Assembly (NCBI GenBank): GCA_021186555.1
Contig: JAJKFL010000003.1
Location: 49,997,630-50,061,629 of the forward strand
Direction of reading: 5' to 3'
Source of the DNA: Reticulitermes speratus
Taxonomy: Eukaryota; Arthropoda; Insecta; Blattodea; Rhinotermitidae
Length of the DNA stretch: 64,000 nucleotides
The first letter of the stretch is position 1. Every line of letters starts with the position of its first letter. The position numbers and the translations under genes were made by a program. The notes under the pieces are model-generated. The model was not told the origin of the DNA and did not search any database. It saw nothing but the letters and a program-made list of their open reading frames with translations. Positions 23,401 to 34,149 of this stretch are shown one piece after another.

Positions 23401-26400
23401 AATCGGGTGGATTTTGCATCAGGATAACGCGCTAGCCCACAACGCTTTGTCTGTGAAGCAGTTTTTAGCCAATAAAAACATCACTGTGATGGAGCACCCA
23501 ACTTATTCGTCAGACCTCGCTCCCTGTGACTTCTACCTCTTCCCAAAGATCAAGTCGGTGCTCAAAGGGACCCATTTTTTATCGGTAGAAGATGTGAAAG
23601 TAAAAACGACGGAGATCCTCAACAGTCTGACAGAAAATGACATGCAGAATTGCTTTGAACGTTGGCAGCATCGTAGGCAGCTGTGTGTTAACTCAGAAGG
23701 GAACTACTTTGAAGGCGATCGTAGTTAATTTGCTGAATTTGTCAAACAGAAATAGTTACAGACACAGTCTCGTTTTTTTTGTGTCAGACCTCGTACATCA
23801 TCAGTGACGCTGAATGCAGATGAAGATGGAGGCAGTAGGTTTGTCTGAAAGTTGGTAAACTTCTACCACATTACATGGCATCACATGCCAGAAGGCAGTA
23901 TTCTTCACAGTCACTGCTTTGAATACCTCATATCTCACAGTTATTTAAATTACTTTGAAGCCATACATTATTTTATTATTTTTTTGTCATGGAAGATTGT
24001 TGTTAATACCGGTATTATTAGAAAAGATACAAGTTGTGAAATTTGTAAACAAATAGAACTGATTTTTTGAAGCATAAATTTATTTTTGTTTTACTTAAAT
24101 ATTTGTCACATTGGAAAATATTTAAGAGAAGACTAATAAAATTTCGTGAGAAAAATGTTTGGTGCTGTGTGTGGTTTCCATAGGAAAGATCCATGTCTTA
24201 GAAATTTGACAGTACTGTATTTTGAATACCATTTGCACGCTTCTGTTACTCATAGTCGATATACAGTATGTGCTTTCTTTAAGTAGTCTTTGAAAGTGTG
24301 AGTTTGTTATGACTGTAAAGATTGTGATATGTGTGTTGCAGGTATTGTCAAGATTATTCCCATTTAAACGAGGACTCTGCCATGCCTACTGGGCACCTAA
24401 CTTCTGGGCTCTCTATAATTTTGCTGATAAAATGGCCTCTATTGCAGGTAGGAAATATATGATACAGGACAAATTAATAAATATCAAGAGAAGTACTGTC
24501 TGATTGGATGTGATGCTATGTAGTGTGGTAGAATCTTACCAGCATTACGTAGGAAGCTGCTGCCTGCATATCACAGTGTTGAATCCCAGAAGATCGTAAT
24601 CCTAAAAGTCACTGCTATCGGAATGTCACATTTCACACAATGAATACTGGTGTATGATATGGCAAATGATAGAGTTTGGAAATCTTGAAGTGAAGGAAAG
24701 AAGTGTGGAGAATGAGTCATTGAAAATTTACACATTGAAACAAAGGTTATTAAATTGAAAATGTTTAAATGTGGGTAAAATGTAAATATATGTATTGTCA
24801 TGTACAGGGTGCGCCAAAAACACCTGATGGTTTTTGAAATTTGAAAACCAGCGTGCCCGCTACGCGGCACTTCCATACTGACCGTCGCCATGTACAGCAA
24901 TGTTTGGAGTTTAGTTGAGTTGGAGTGCTGGTTGGTACAATACCGTATTGCGGCAGTGGAACTGTTTATCAAAACAGTCTGTTACAGCTACACAGCATGG
25001 TTTCCGACAGCAGTTTCAGAGACGTGATGCTCCTAGCCGCAATACTCTGCTATTGTGGGTCTAGAAGGATCAGTGAAGGACAGTAAACCACGGATGTCCA
25101 CGTTCGGCTCGTACACTTGACAATGTGGAGCGGGTTAGAGACGCCATATTGCGCAGTCCTCAGGACAATGTTTCCAGGCAGACTCATTTCTCATTTTGGG
25201 GACATCACCTGGCCTGCCTGCTCACCTGATCTTGCAGTACCAGACTACTTCCTTTGGGGTTACGTCAAAAGCAAGGTATACGAAACACGTCCTGCCAATA
25301 TTGATGACTTAAAGCAGCGAATTCGTGAGTGTACTCAAGGGATCCCTAAGGAAATGCTACAACGTGTTATGACAGCCTTTCCGTCACGACTGCAGGAGTG
25401 TATTGAACGACATAGTGGTCACCTACAAAGTGTCATATTCAAACAGTAATGATTCAGATGAATTTTCATGGACATGGAATGTACCTGATAGTCTTAATAA
25501 AATTTTTCCACTTTGCCTTAAAATGTTACTTCATTTCAAAAAGCGTCAGGTGTTTTTGGCGCACCCTGTATGTAGTTTGTATTTTCATGGAACCATTTGT
25601 CTTCTGGCATGTGATGCTTTATAGTGCTTTCCAGTGTTTTGAAGGACCACTCAACACTTGAAGCTGAAGGCACTGTGCTCCTTCAAAATGTCAGGAAAAC
25701 CTAACCCAACTGCGGCAGTGTTAAATACCAGAAGACCTGGATCCTCAACCGTACATATGTTTGTTGTAGGGTGTGTATCAAAAACTAAGGAATTAGGGCA
25801 AGAAATTGAACCTGTCCCATTTTGTAGCGAAATTTGTTTTGTAGGTAATCAATTTGGAATTACCAGTGACATGCCTGCAGCTGTTATGACAGGTGGACTT
25901 GTTCAAGAATACAAGCATGTTATTCTACCAGAAGTGACACCTAGAACTACCTTCCTGTGTTCACTTTTATCAGTTGTGGTGAGTAACAATGTAATTATCT
26001 CATGGGGTAATGGAACTAGGTTATGTGTTAAAGTGGTTTTAGTTATCTCACTAAGGAGTGAATTTTCATATATATACTGTAGCATTTCTGAAGAGTACAG
26101 TTTTGGGTGTAAACGTGCATTCAGAATGCATTTGAGACAAATTTGAAGACTTGAGTAGCTCTGTAATATTCAGAGTAATCCTCCTAAACATGGCCATGTA
26201 GACTGAAACATGTAGGAGCCAAAAAATGAAGTGTAGTTGGGATTGATAGCTTGTGTACTTAGTTGGTTACATTATCAGTTAAGTTTGTGGCACATAGTAA
26301 ATAAGGCATTCTAAATTTTCATCAGTAAGTTGCCATGTAGTCTTGTAGTTTCTTTTTTGTGGAGAAGGGCCCCGCAGCACAAGCTACGGATGCACCGCAG

Positions 26401-29021
26401 CCTTGAGGTGTATTGTGCAACCCTTATGATGAAGATGATCAGTTTTTTCATTTTTCCAAGTAATGGAGCACCGGTGGAATGAAATTGACGGGAAAACCGA
26501 AGTACTCGGGGAAAAAAACCTGCCCCAGTGCCACTTTGTCCACCACAAATCCCACATGGACTGACCTGGGATCGAACCCGGGCCTCCACGATGAGAGGCC
26601 AGCGACTAACCGCCTGAGCCATGGCACGGCCTAGTGTTGTAGTTGCTAACATTCTAAGAGGAAACAAAATTAAACCAACTGATGCACAAATTGAGCCACC
26701 TTTATTGTAGCGTCCTCAATTGTAGGTGGCTCAATTTGTGCATCAGTTGGTTTAATTTTGTTTCATTTGATTTGTGAAGATGCACGGTGATAATAATGTG
26801 AAATTCTAAGAGGAATTGCTGCATCTTTTTGAAATTAATCTGTGAAGATGACAATAATATGGTAAACTGAAATGTTAGTAACTGTCTACTGTACTATGTG
26901 ACATCATATCAATAGGGAATTTCTTGAGTAACTGAGCAACTATTAGCTTTGCAAGAAGGACTTCAGTCTGTGTACAATAATAAATGTTGCAGATAATTTA
27001 AATAGTTAACAGTTTTTATCCTGTCATGTTTTAGCCAGCCCTGGTGAAACTGTGGTGTTGTCCAGGGAACCCATACCATTTTGTGCGCTGCGTAGTCCTC
27101 TGTGCCTGTGGTTCTTTCATGTTCGGCTGGCATGTGCATGAAAAGGCTATTCTCTTGATCATCATTCCATTAAGGTTTGTTTCAGGAAGCAAGGATTTTG
27201 TTTCTGGTCATAGCACGTATCATGTATTGAGAGTAACAACAAATGATAAATGGGTTAATATATAAAAGATACCAGCAATATTCTGTAGCAGACCTTCTAC
27301 ATTATCCTTAAACAACCTACGTTCACATATGTGAGCACACATAAAACCCCTAAAAATTAATTTTATATATCTAGGCAACAAGGAAAGTTACTGAATTTTT
27401 AAGTCATGCTGCATAATCTCTGTTTGATTTTCCACAAAATTCCATTTATTTCATAATTTCATTTTTTTTGTGTTCAAATAATATGTTTTTCATAAACCGT
27501 GCACTAAAATTAAATACCTACCCTTTCTTTTTGTTAAAGGTTATATGTAATTTAATTACACTGAGTTTGGGGAAAGGGGAGTGGTGCAACCGCAGTGGAT
27601 AAAATAAGCTTGTGAATATAATAAGTAATTATGATATAAACAGATTGTAAAGATGCAAACAAAAATATAACTTAATTATTTTTTGTATATTTGAAATTAT
27701 GATTCATCAGCTCGCCTCATCACTCATATTCGGGATTTCAAAGACTCTTCATGTCCACCGAGTGATGATAATTCACGAAACAGTCCAGATCATTGCGTCT
27801 TTGTGAAAAATAGTGAAGACTGCATCATCAATTTCAGGTAAATCAAGTCCATTTCTTGGTCCAGTGAATTTCCTTCGTGGTCACACGTGATATCGATGCG
27901 TGAATGGTTTCAGCAATGTGAAGATTGCTATTCATCAATCAAAATTTTGGATGGAAAACTGAAAGGAATGTTATTAATGTGTAATTTTTTATTGCAGCCA
28001 CTGTGCCTGCATGAGTGCCAACTAATTGCTCACTGTGGCAACACAGTTAGTGACTAACTCTTTGCGAGATTTGAGGATGACACAGCATTGATATTGAGGA
28101 CTCAGGCCTTCTGGATTGTTACGCTGAGTAACAGGGTTGTTGATACCCAGTGTGCCTTTCAAAATGTGGGTTATCACTAACCTTTGCTATTCAGTTTAAC
28201 AACCCAAAGACCTGATTCCTCGACTGATTCTTGCACTAAAATTTTCCTGTTCCTGAGAGGCATTTTGTTTTATCCTGTGTAAAGTCATGGACTGTTTTTA
28301 CTCAGGGTTGTGGATCTGATGTACGTGGCTGCAAGAACTGGCCCTTTGGTTCATCGTTTCCACATGGGTTGCCACCTGTATATATTTTTTTTCACTATTC
28401 TTCTGCTTGGCTTTAAACTTGAATTAACATTTTCCTTTACAGGTTTTGTTTTATGTGTGGGTTATGCGTTTTAAGTTTTGCGACCACAGAATTTGTTGCT
28501 TTCACATATGATCATAGAAAAGTTTTTGTTGGGAACTGCTGGTATAAATGATGTTTGTTTAATAGTTCGGGTTTGTAATGTGTTACATTATTTATTTCAG
28601 TTTTATGGCTGTTATATGGAAGAAAGAAGCTCAGATGTATGTGCTGCTTGCTACAGTGGGACATTATTCTTTGTTTCCGTTACTATTTACAGCATTTGAA
28701 CTTCCTATCAAGGTGCTTTTGTTACTATTACATTCTTCATATGCCTTTTTAAATTTAGCTAGTTTATTTGACATCAAGAAGTGTTCACTGTGTCTTCCAC
28801 TTCTCAATGGACTTGAATCAATGTACCTTTTAGGATTAATTCCCCTGTTTGTGTTTGAAAGTGTATTACATCCATTACTAGGGTTGGAGAAAAGACTGCC
28901 ATTTTTACCTCTTATGCTTACGTCTGTGTACTGTGCTGTGGGTGTCCTGTACTTCTGGCTCAAATACTATTGGCATTTCCTTACCATTAGTGAGACAAAT
29001 CATAAGCGGAAAGCACACTGA
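17394..29021 (+). CDS. ALG8: ALG8, Dol-P-Glc:Glc1Man9GlcNAc2-PP-dolichol alpha-1,3-glucosyltransferase, complete in eight exons
   Basis: ALG8 is a multi-pass ER membrane enzyme (GT57, ALG6/ALG8 family). It transfers the second glucose from dolichyl-phosphate glucose to the lipid-linked oligosaccharide in N-glycan assembly. Coding exons: 17394-17452, 18706-18978, 20287-20479, 21385-21630, 24342-24447, 25845-25978, 27035-27174, 28601-29021. All junctions are GT-AG and in phase, giving 523 residues, close to the family's usual length of about 525. Hallmarks are the N-terminal membrane helix [18 protein letters not shown], the luminal [14 protein letters not shown] with the acidic pair expected in the GT-C active site, [62 protein letters not shown] and [12 protein letters not shown]. 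No frameshift or stop interrupts it. Two DNA transposons sit in its introns without disturbing the exons. Confidence 0.95.
18013..18240 (+). repeat. SINE family B in ALG8 intron 1
   Basis: cccagaccggctctggggcc, ggtaaagcggccggggcctg, cactcacctccattgg and the 3' block ttatatgccttaatgacatg match family B. The 5' head reads ggcctgcgattgcgtagttg. Confidence 0.75.
18706..18978 (+). CDS. ALG8: ALG8 exon 2
   Basis: The acceptor is tttccag and the donor gtaagt. It encodes [40 protein letters not shown] and [19 protein letters not shown]. The conserved luminal acidic motif and the DYPPL motif of the family are both present. Confidence 0.95.
20287..20479 (+). CDS. ALG8: ALG8 exon 3
   Basis: The acceptor is tttcag and the donor gtaatt. 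It encodes [12 protein letters not shown], then [20 protein letters not shown] and [20 protein letters not shown], including the conserved DHIHFQYNG loop. Confidence 0.95.
20815..21085 (-). repeat. SINE family B, reverse, in ALG8 intron 3
   Basis: Reading the minus strand gives the B box region (gggatttgaacc on +), ccagaccagctctaagggcc, cactcacctccatctagtgc and the tail with ttcatggtgtgtatagg. Confidence 0.72.
21385..21630 (+). CDS. ALG8: ALG8 exon 4
   Basis: The acceptor is tttgcag and the donor gtgatt. It holds 82 codons, phase 0 at both ends: [47 protein letters not shown]. Hydrophobic segments alternate with short loops, as expected for the membrane core. Confidence 0.95.
22479..23793 (+). 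mobile_element. mariner transposon, full length (1315 bp) with TA target duplication
   Basis: Terminal inverted repeats start CGAGGTCTGACA at the left and end TGTCAGACCTCG at the right, continuing through A-rich and CGAGACT blocks. The element is flanked by TA at 22477-22478 and 23794-23795. It lies in ALG8 intron 4 (21631-24341), in the same orientation as the gene, and carries one uninterrupted transposase frame. Intact structure points to a recent insertion. Confidence 0.95.
22667..23728 (+). CDS. mariner transposase, DD34D, 353 residues, uninterrupted
   Basis: This is a cut-and-paste transposase of the IS630/Tc1/mariner superfamily. The N-terminal half has two helix-turn-helix regions (about residues 10-110: [12 protein letters not shown], the DHPGRPRT hook, [11 protein letters not shown]). 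MVPKIL at about 121 is the linker motif. The catalytic triad is Asp159 (CDETW), Asp253 (HQDNALAH) and Asp288 (CDFYLFP), with exactly 34 residues between the last two. The C-terminus reads GNYFEGDRS. Length is typical of mariner (about 345-355). One oddity: the usual YSPDLAP motif is YSSDLAP (residues 280-286), which may weaken activity. There are no stops or frameshifts. The subfamily was not assigned. It is read in the same direction as ALG8, inside an intron. Confidence 0.95.
   Translation: MSDCKSEQRVNIKFLVKLKKSATETFQLLTEAYGEDCISRTRIFEWHKRFSEGRESVKDDDHPGRPRTAVNDDNIEKVRHVIRKDRRLSVRAVAEKVNLDRESVRRILTEELNMTKVCAKMVPKILSDEQKERHQELCLDLLQRIEDEPDLLNSVITCDETWIFTYDPETKRQSMQWKSTSSPRPKKARMSHSKFKAMLIVFFDIQGIVMAEWVPSGQTVNQHYYIEVLMKLRERVRRKRPELWQIGWILHQDNALAHNALSVKQFLANKNITVMEHPTYSSDLAPCDFYLFPKIKSVLKGTHFLSVEDVKVKTTEILNSLTENDMQNCFERWQHRRQLCVNSEGNYFEGDRS
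24342..24447 (+). CDS. ALG8: ALG8 exon 5
   Basis: The acceptor is gttgcag and the donor gtagga. It encodes [20 protein letters not shown] and [15 protein letters not shown]. The [23 protein letters not shown] block is a signature of ALG6/ALG8 enzymes. Confidence 0.95.
24805..25568 (+). mobile_element. Internally deleted Tc1/mariner-type element (764 bp)
   Basis: Near-perfect 23-bp terminal inverted repeats (starting CAGGGTGCGCCAAAAACACC) are flanked by TA at 24803-24804 and 25569-25570. It sits in ALG8 intron 5. Inside are remnants of a transposase N-terminus and a C-terminal third, with the middle gone, so it cannot mobilise itself. It is probably a non-autonomous derivative. Confidence 0.92.
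24950..25449 (+). pseudogene. Tc1/mariner-type transposase remnant, middle deleted
   Basis: The N-terminal part is recognisable across frames ([19 protein letters not shown] start, [15 protein letters not shown], then [12 protein letters not shown]). It jumps near 25160 to [40 protein letters not shown] and a C-terminus ending SVIFKQ at 25449. The WPxCSPDL and DYFLWGY region holds the last catalytic acidic site. The segment with the first two catalytic Asp residues is absent. Frameshifts break the N-terminal part. Confidence 0.8.
25600..25738. repeat. E-type dispersed foldback-like repeat, copies across the window
   Basis: Ends CTTCTGGCATGTGATGC and CCAGAAGACC are inverted. The same ends (consensus TTCTGGGATGTGACGCCGTG, often with TACTGCCTCCATCTTCA inside) occur near 7351-7433, 11684-11838, 14068-14100, 23815-23905, 24510-24606, 41415-41590, 44120-44260, 46290-46455, 53610-53695, 56985-57790 and 62100-62240. 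A diverged copy may lie near 28105-28230. Boundaries are approximate. Confidence 0.7.
25845..25978 (+). CDS. ALG8: ALG8 exon 6
   Basis: The acceptor is ttgtag and the donor gtgagt. It encodes [40 protein letters not shown] and LLSVV. Only this part of the surrounding open frame is exon; the upstream part is repeat and intron. Confidence 0.93.
26347..26632 (-). repeat. SINE family C, reverse, near full length
   Basis: It has the same layout as 143-433: A box GCCATGGCTCAGGCGG and B box GGGTTCGATCC on the minus strand, ending ggccccttctcc. It lies in ALG8 intron 6. Confidence 0.85.
26661..26764. repeat. Perfect 41-bp inverted repeat
   Basis: Bases 26661-26701 and 26724-26764 are exact reverse complements (gaaacaaaattaaaccaact ... 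ttgagccacct) with a 22-base spacer. It lies 29 bases to the right of a C-type SINE in ALG8 intron 6. Confidence 0.92.
27035..27174 (+). CDS. ALG8: ALG8 exon 7
   Basis: The acceptor is gttttag and the donor gtttgt. It encodes [39 protein letters not shown] and the split Ser codon. HVHEKAIL is strongly conserved in the family. Confidence 0.95.
28601..29021 (+). CDS. ALG8: ALG8 exon 8 (C-terminus and stop)
   Basis: The acceptor is atttcag. [20 protein letters not shown] opens the exon, followed by [20 protein letters not shown], hydrophobic helices, [20 protein letters not shown] and the basic C-terminus ETNHKRKAH, ending at TGA 29019-29021. The Lys-rich end would suit an ER-resident membrane protein. 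No clear poly(A) signal follows closely. Confidence 0.93.
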
Positions 29022-29170
29022 TATTTTTACTTTTATAGGAGCATTTTGAGAATATCAAAAAAGGCTGTGCCATACATATGCTTCAGAACATATTTTGGGA
29101 AGTGTCCTCTTGAATATTGGATGATTCATTGATTACCCTGTTGTACCCTTATTTAATGCCAAACAGCATA

Positions 29171-29772
29171 CAGGCAGTCCTCAACTTTCGAAGTTTGGCT
29201 TTTGTACAACCCGCACCCCCATACATTATAAATGCTCACCCCAATCCATCTTTTATATGTTGAATTTGGACTTTCATACATTGCTGATGAACAAACATTT
29301 TGAGCTATCGCAGAGTGGCACTGTCTGTCAGCTAGGCCAGGCCAACACTTCAGTCTCTGCATGATCTCAGCAACATTATTATCTGTGTTCATACAGTAGT
29401 GTTTACTTTTTCCTGCAAAAATTTTTTAAACAGCATATCATACCATGCCCACTTGTTCTTGCAGCAGTGGTAAGATGTGTTCCTTCCACCTATCCACCCA
29501 CACATGCCCCCTTACATTTTCTCAGTGTTTAGGACCGTAAAACTGTGACCGAACTGTATTTTGTGTGATGAGGTAACTAGAATTTGAGGCAAGAAGTAAC
29601 TTCAGAAAATTTATTTATATTGTTTATATTTTTTAAGCCAACCGACAACTTTGATGGGAATGGGAACGGAACCCCCCTTATAACATATAAATCCATTGCT
29701 TGACTTTCCTACATTTTGACATTCATACATGTTTTCAGGAATGAATTATGTATGAAAGTTGGGGACTGCTTG
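29171..29772. mobile_element. pogo/Tigger-like MITE (602 bp), TA-flanked
   Basis: The left CAGGCAGTCCTCAACTTTCG and the right CGTATGAAAGTT-like end GAAAGTTGGGGACTGCTTG are inverted, with TA at 29169-29170 and 29773-29774. It begins 150 bases after the ALG8 stop, so it lies within or just after the ALG8 3' UTR. Confidence 0.8.
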
Positions 29773-30728
29773 TAAATGTTTTATTTTGTATATAATGAAA
29801 TACTGCAGTGTCAGTTGGTGTTATATGTTTGTAGGTTTTCATGGTGGGAATTGTTCAGGCTTTAATCTCCTGCATTTTGATGCCACGTAGTGTTACAGGT
29901 TAATACTGACATTTTGAAGGAACATGCCTCCATCTTCAGGGTTGAATGAATTGGGACCAGGTTGTTGCTGAAATGATTAGGTGAGGTTTTGGTTCATTTA
30001 TGTAGGCAGGTTGCAAGGAATGCGGCCAAGGAGAACCATGGTAAGGGGAGAGGAGATAGAACCGAGGACAGGCCAATAGGAACTGTGAAACAGGGGCCTG
30101 AAATGGTTTGTTCCTGGATTCTGAACTTTAGATAGCCATGTTCATGTATCTGTGTTTGACCTTTAAGGTATTAAAGTTAGTCCATTGTGGATTTGCCAAA
30201 CACGCTTTTTTCATGGGACAAACTCCTGCTTTGGATGAGGATTTGCTGTAAATAGTTAATGTTTGAAGATTGACTCTGTCTCGACTAAGATGAAGATATC
30301 ACAACCCATGCTGTGTTCTTGTAATTTTCTGTTGACTCAAGATGATCTGGAGGGGGGAATTTTATTGACTGTAAGATAAAATGTGCAGATAAGAGTGCCA
30401 GTGGTTTTGGTAATGTAATACATAGGCTTTATAAATGGCTTTACATTCTTAGTCTGAACTTTTTTAAATGAACTGATGAGGTGTGTGATTATATTTCCAA
30501 CAGTGTCTGTGGTCCTTCCCTCTGATGACTTTTTCTTTCTCCATCACCATTTGATATGTATGTACAGTATATGAATCTTGTAAAAGTTAAGTTTATTTTC
30601 TGTGACATTTAAATGTAAGCCCTAATTTTCCAGACTTTAGAAATTTAAATCTGGGTACTTAAGAAAACCATGTCATTGATAGGAAATTTATTCATTACTA
30701 AAAGTGGGATTAAGAGGACATAAAGTAC

Positions 30729-31320
30729 AGACACTCCCTGATTTATGTAAGGGTTCCATTCCACAAACCTTAATGTAAGTTGACTTTTACATATGTTGGA
30801 CTTCAACACACAACCCACCAAACACACAAGCGCATGTGTGCATGCATGCACGCGCGCGCACACACACAGATATGTGTATATGAAATTTTATTTACTTAGC
30901 CTTTATAGAATATGTGTGTGTGTGTGTGTGTGTGTGCATGCACTGTTAGTGCTATAACTATCTACTGAGATAGTAAACAAAATGTGATTGTGTTGAAACC
31001 TAAAAAATGATTGTGGTTACAGTAAATAAGTCAATGGAAAAATGGTAACCATGTTTATCTTCTAATCTCAACCTCCCTCCCTCCTTCCCCCCTCCCCCCC
31101 CCCCCCCCCCCCCCACCTACTGTGGTACTTACGGAAGGGTACCTTAGTTTGTGTGATGCAATCTTTCAGTTCAGATGTGTATTAACTTTTAGAAAATATT
31201 CACAATAATGGAAGTTCATGTTTGTGCATAATATGAAATTTGTGCACCTTGAATTTTCTTATGTGTGGTTTATGGAAAGGAATACAAAATGCTGAGATTA
31301 TGTAAGTCAGGACTTACATA
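30729..31320. mobile_element. Probable relative of the 29171 MITE, with microsatellite interior
   Basis: The left CAGACACTCCCTGATTTATG and the right TGTAAGTCAGGACTTA resemble the diverged inverted ends of this group. The interior contains (CG/CA), (TG) and poly-C tracts. Confidence 0.4.
31072..31114. repeat. Pyrimidine and poly-C tract
   Basis: CTCC repeats run into an unbroken run of about 22 C. Length in assemblies is usually unreliable. A T run followed by a C run occurs also at 14389-14436. Confidence 0.9.
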
Positions 31321-32943
31321 ACTTGGTGGTGCCTGTTGGTTTTGATCTGATAAGTTGATCTTCCTGATATTCAAGATCATATAAAAGCTTGTGATAAGAC
31401 ATTTAAAATCCTCTTCAGAGAAAAAGTTTAATAAAATATTGGTGAAATTATTTTCATGGAATGGAGGAAATTTTGTAAATTTTAAGTGTAACTTAATATG
31501 ACAAATGGAACCAAACTTATTGTTATTGTATATGTTTTATTGTAAAAATATATGTTGAACCATCATATGATTTTAAATCATATTTTATTGTCTGTTTCTC
31601 TTATCTTACAGATTTAATATTAGATTTATGTAGTTATTGGTGTAGTTGGGATTGTGATGAATTATGAGTCAGTGCAGATTAATGCATCATTTGGTATGAT
31701 GTCTTATGAGTTACCCCAGCAACTCTGTGGTCAGTGGTATAGATAAGGTCTCCACAGACCCTGCATTGCTTGGGGGTCTCATGGGTCAGGAAGTCCCCCC
31801 AAATGTACAGAATACTAAAATTTGTTGTGGGTTCTTTGGGACTGGATTCCATTCTTCCAAAAAGAGGCAGTATTCTGGGAGCAATATCGCCAATAATTGT
31901 AGGGGGGGGGGGGGGAGTTCTATTACCGAGTCATGGAGACCACCCTCCCCCCATCTGACTGGTTATCTCTGCTACTGTTTGAGGTACTTTTGTCTTTTGA
32001 GGCAAATGTAGAGGTAAAAGGGATCAAACGAAAAAGTTTATGGGGATAACTGACCTCTAGAATTGAACCAGGAGACAGGAATGTTGATTACTAGTCTACA
32101 GTCTGCTTTGTGTTTGAAAGACGAAGACTTAGCTGTGATAATACAGTTTTAAAAGAATGCTGCACCCAAATCATCTTAGTTTAATTGTAGATGGTAGCAA
32201 AGGAGACGCCACTGACTTTATTACGATTTTGACCCATTATCCGACTTCAAGAAGCGTTACTGGTATTGTATTTCTTTGGCTACACATGATGCTGATGAGT
32301 AGCTGAAGTAGTATGAAATGTCACCAAAAGATTTCAGGCAACTAGAGAATAATTTGTTAAAAGGTGGTACTGTATTTCTTGGTACTTTTTTGTGAGAATA
32401 ATAATCAGCAAATTACTTATGAATAGGAGGAATTATAGACATTTTTCTTGTATAACTCTCTTCACAGAATAATTCTGAGTTAATTATAATGCTTCTTTCT
32501 GTAAAATATATATACATGTGTGTGCAGCATGCCTTTCATACAAGGAGAGGTGCCATGATCAGATGTGACACAAGTGTGGAAGCAGCATTTGTTAATTGTT
32601 TTTGGCATGAAATAAATGTGTATAATATCAAAAACAACATACTGCATTTGGATAACTGAGAAACAGAAATTAGTGTAATACAGGGTAATGTACTTGTGGA
32701 CAAGGTTTTTGGGTTATTTTTTGTGTTTGTTTATTTTTGTGTTCCATGGAAAAAAAAAGCTGGTATCTTATGCATATTGCCAGAATAATTGTATGTGTGT
32801 ATGTGGGAAAATACAGTTATGTATTAAAGACAATTATAATATTTTCACTGCATATATATTTATAGTGTGTCATGCAAGGTGAAACTTTTACCAGTCTTTT
32901 ATTTTTTTCTGTACTGTCTTAAGTGATAGCTCCAACATCTAGA

Positions 32944-33660
32944 CCAGTGATGAGCAACCTCTTGAGCACAAGAGCCAAATTCAGAGAAAATAAATGTTTG
33001 TGGCCACATTGTAATACCTATATTTTTTACTTATGTACTGTTAATCATAATACCCTGTCATCAGTAGAACCAATATTGGGGCAGTAAAAATGGTTTGAAA
33101 TTAATCTTAGAAATGTTGAATCAATTTCATAGAATTTGAAACTAATCTTTTCTACTAAACCCTTCCTTGTTTCTTTTTTATAATAAATCCTGAGTAAAAT
33201 TAACTGAGCACACATAAATAATTTTATTTGCTTTCCATTTGTTCATTCTTAGCTCACCATTGTTCAAGAAAAAGGAACTTTAATGAGAAAATTGGCACTG
33301 CTTGTTAGTCACTGAACTGTTAATATCTGGAGATATTTGAAAAGTTGCAATGCAAAGACAGCTGTCTAAATAATTGGTCTGTGAGTCAATTTCTATAGGG
33401 TTCTTCACAGTATTCATCTTTGCAAAAAACTGTTCACCATATAAGTATGTCCACAAAGGCTTTTCATTTGTCATGCCGTGCACTGGAAGCTTATCTCAAA
33501 GTAAACGGAGTTTATATAAATCCAAAAGTGTAGTATCACAAAATTACTTTTTTTTTTTTTTTTTTTTTTTGGTTTGTGAATGAATGCAGATAAAATAATT
33601 ATTAATCGTATTTCATATCTTTCTGTTTCTTTTTTATGAAATTATATCGCAGGCCGCATT
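32944..33660. mobile_element. Possible hAT-like fragment
   Basis: The left edge CAGTGATGAGCAACCTCTTG resembles hAT left ends, and an internal gcaggccgcattg block near 33651 is typical of such elements. No matching right terminus was found. A 23-base T run lies at 33548-33570. Extent is uncertain. Confidence 0.35.
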
Positions 33661-33949
33661 GCAAAGGTAGAATAAACCAAACCGGGGAATTTTCTAGTGA
33701 AATTGCACACTCTTTTATTCTATTTGTGAGACTGCATGTGACCATTCACTTCAGAAAATATTTTATTGTGATATGCAAAGAAACTGTATTGACATTCATC
33801 AAAATATATAATGCTCTTTATGTCCCATGTTCCTTATTATTACAGTATGTAAGTTCCATAATCATTACTATGTCTACATGTTTTGTGGAGTAGTTTTTAC
33901 AGCAGCAATTTATTGTCATTTGTAAATTGAATTTGCCGCCTTCACAGAG

Positions 33950-34149
33950 CAGAGTTCTCTGTGGTTCTCTAGCAGTTAGTGGGTGGAAAGATCAAGTACT
34001 ACAACTTCCGAATCTGTAGTTAATCTGTGTTCCGAATGGCGAGTGTAGTGAGTGTGATGGTCCCGAGGAACTGAAACTGTTCATGTTAGTTTAGCCGGAT
34101 TTATTACACTAGATCTCCTCCTATTGGCAGTCCATCTTGTATACTTTGT
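33950..34149 (+). promoter_or_regulatory. AP2A: Possible AP2A upstream 5' UTR exon and promoter
   Basis: This stretch has several CpG dinucleotides (cttccgaatctg, gttccgaatggcgagtg, ggtcccgagg, agccgg) in otherwise CpG-poor DNA and ends at a perfect donor, gtaagt at 34150. Just before the AP2A ATG there is an acceptor-like ttaatttag at 36156-36164, so a noncoding first exon spliced to the ATG exon is plausible. This is inference from sequence signals only. Confidence 0.35.

Noticed and set aside
25658..25844. N-terminal extension of the frame that contains ALG8 exon 6
   Set aside because: This part is E-type repeat and intron; the acceptor gtag at 25841-25844 marks the true exon start.
26311..26667. 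118-codon open frame on the minus strand
   Set aside because: It lies within SINE family C.
27690..28230. Possible transposon or gene fragment in ALG8 intron 7
   Set aside because: Some GC-rich, coding-like phrases and an inverted pair near 28105-28230, but no protein family or clean termini could be recognised.
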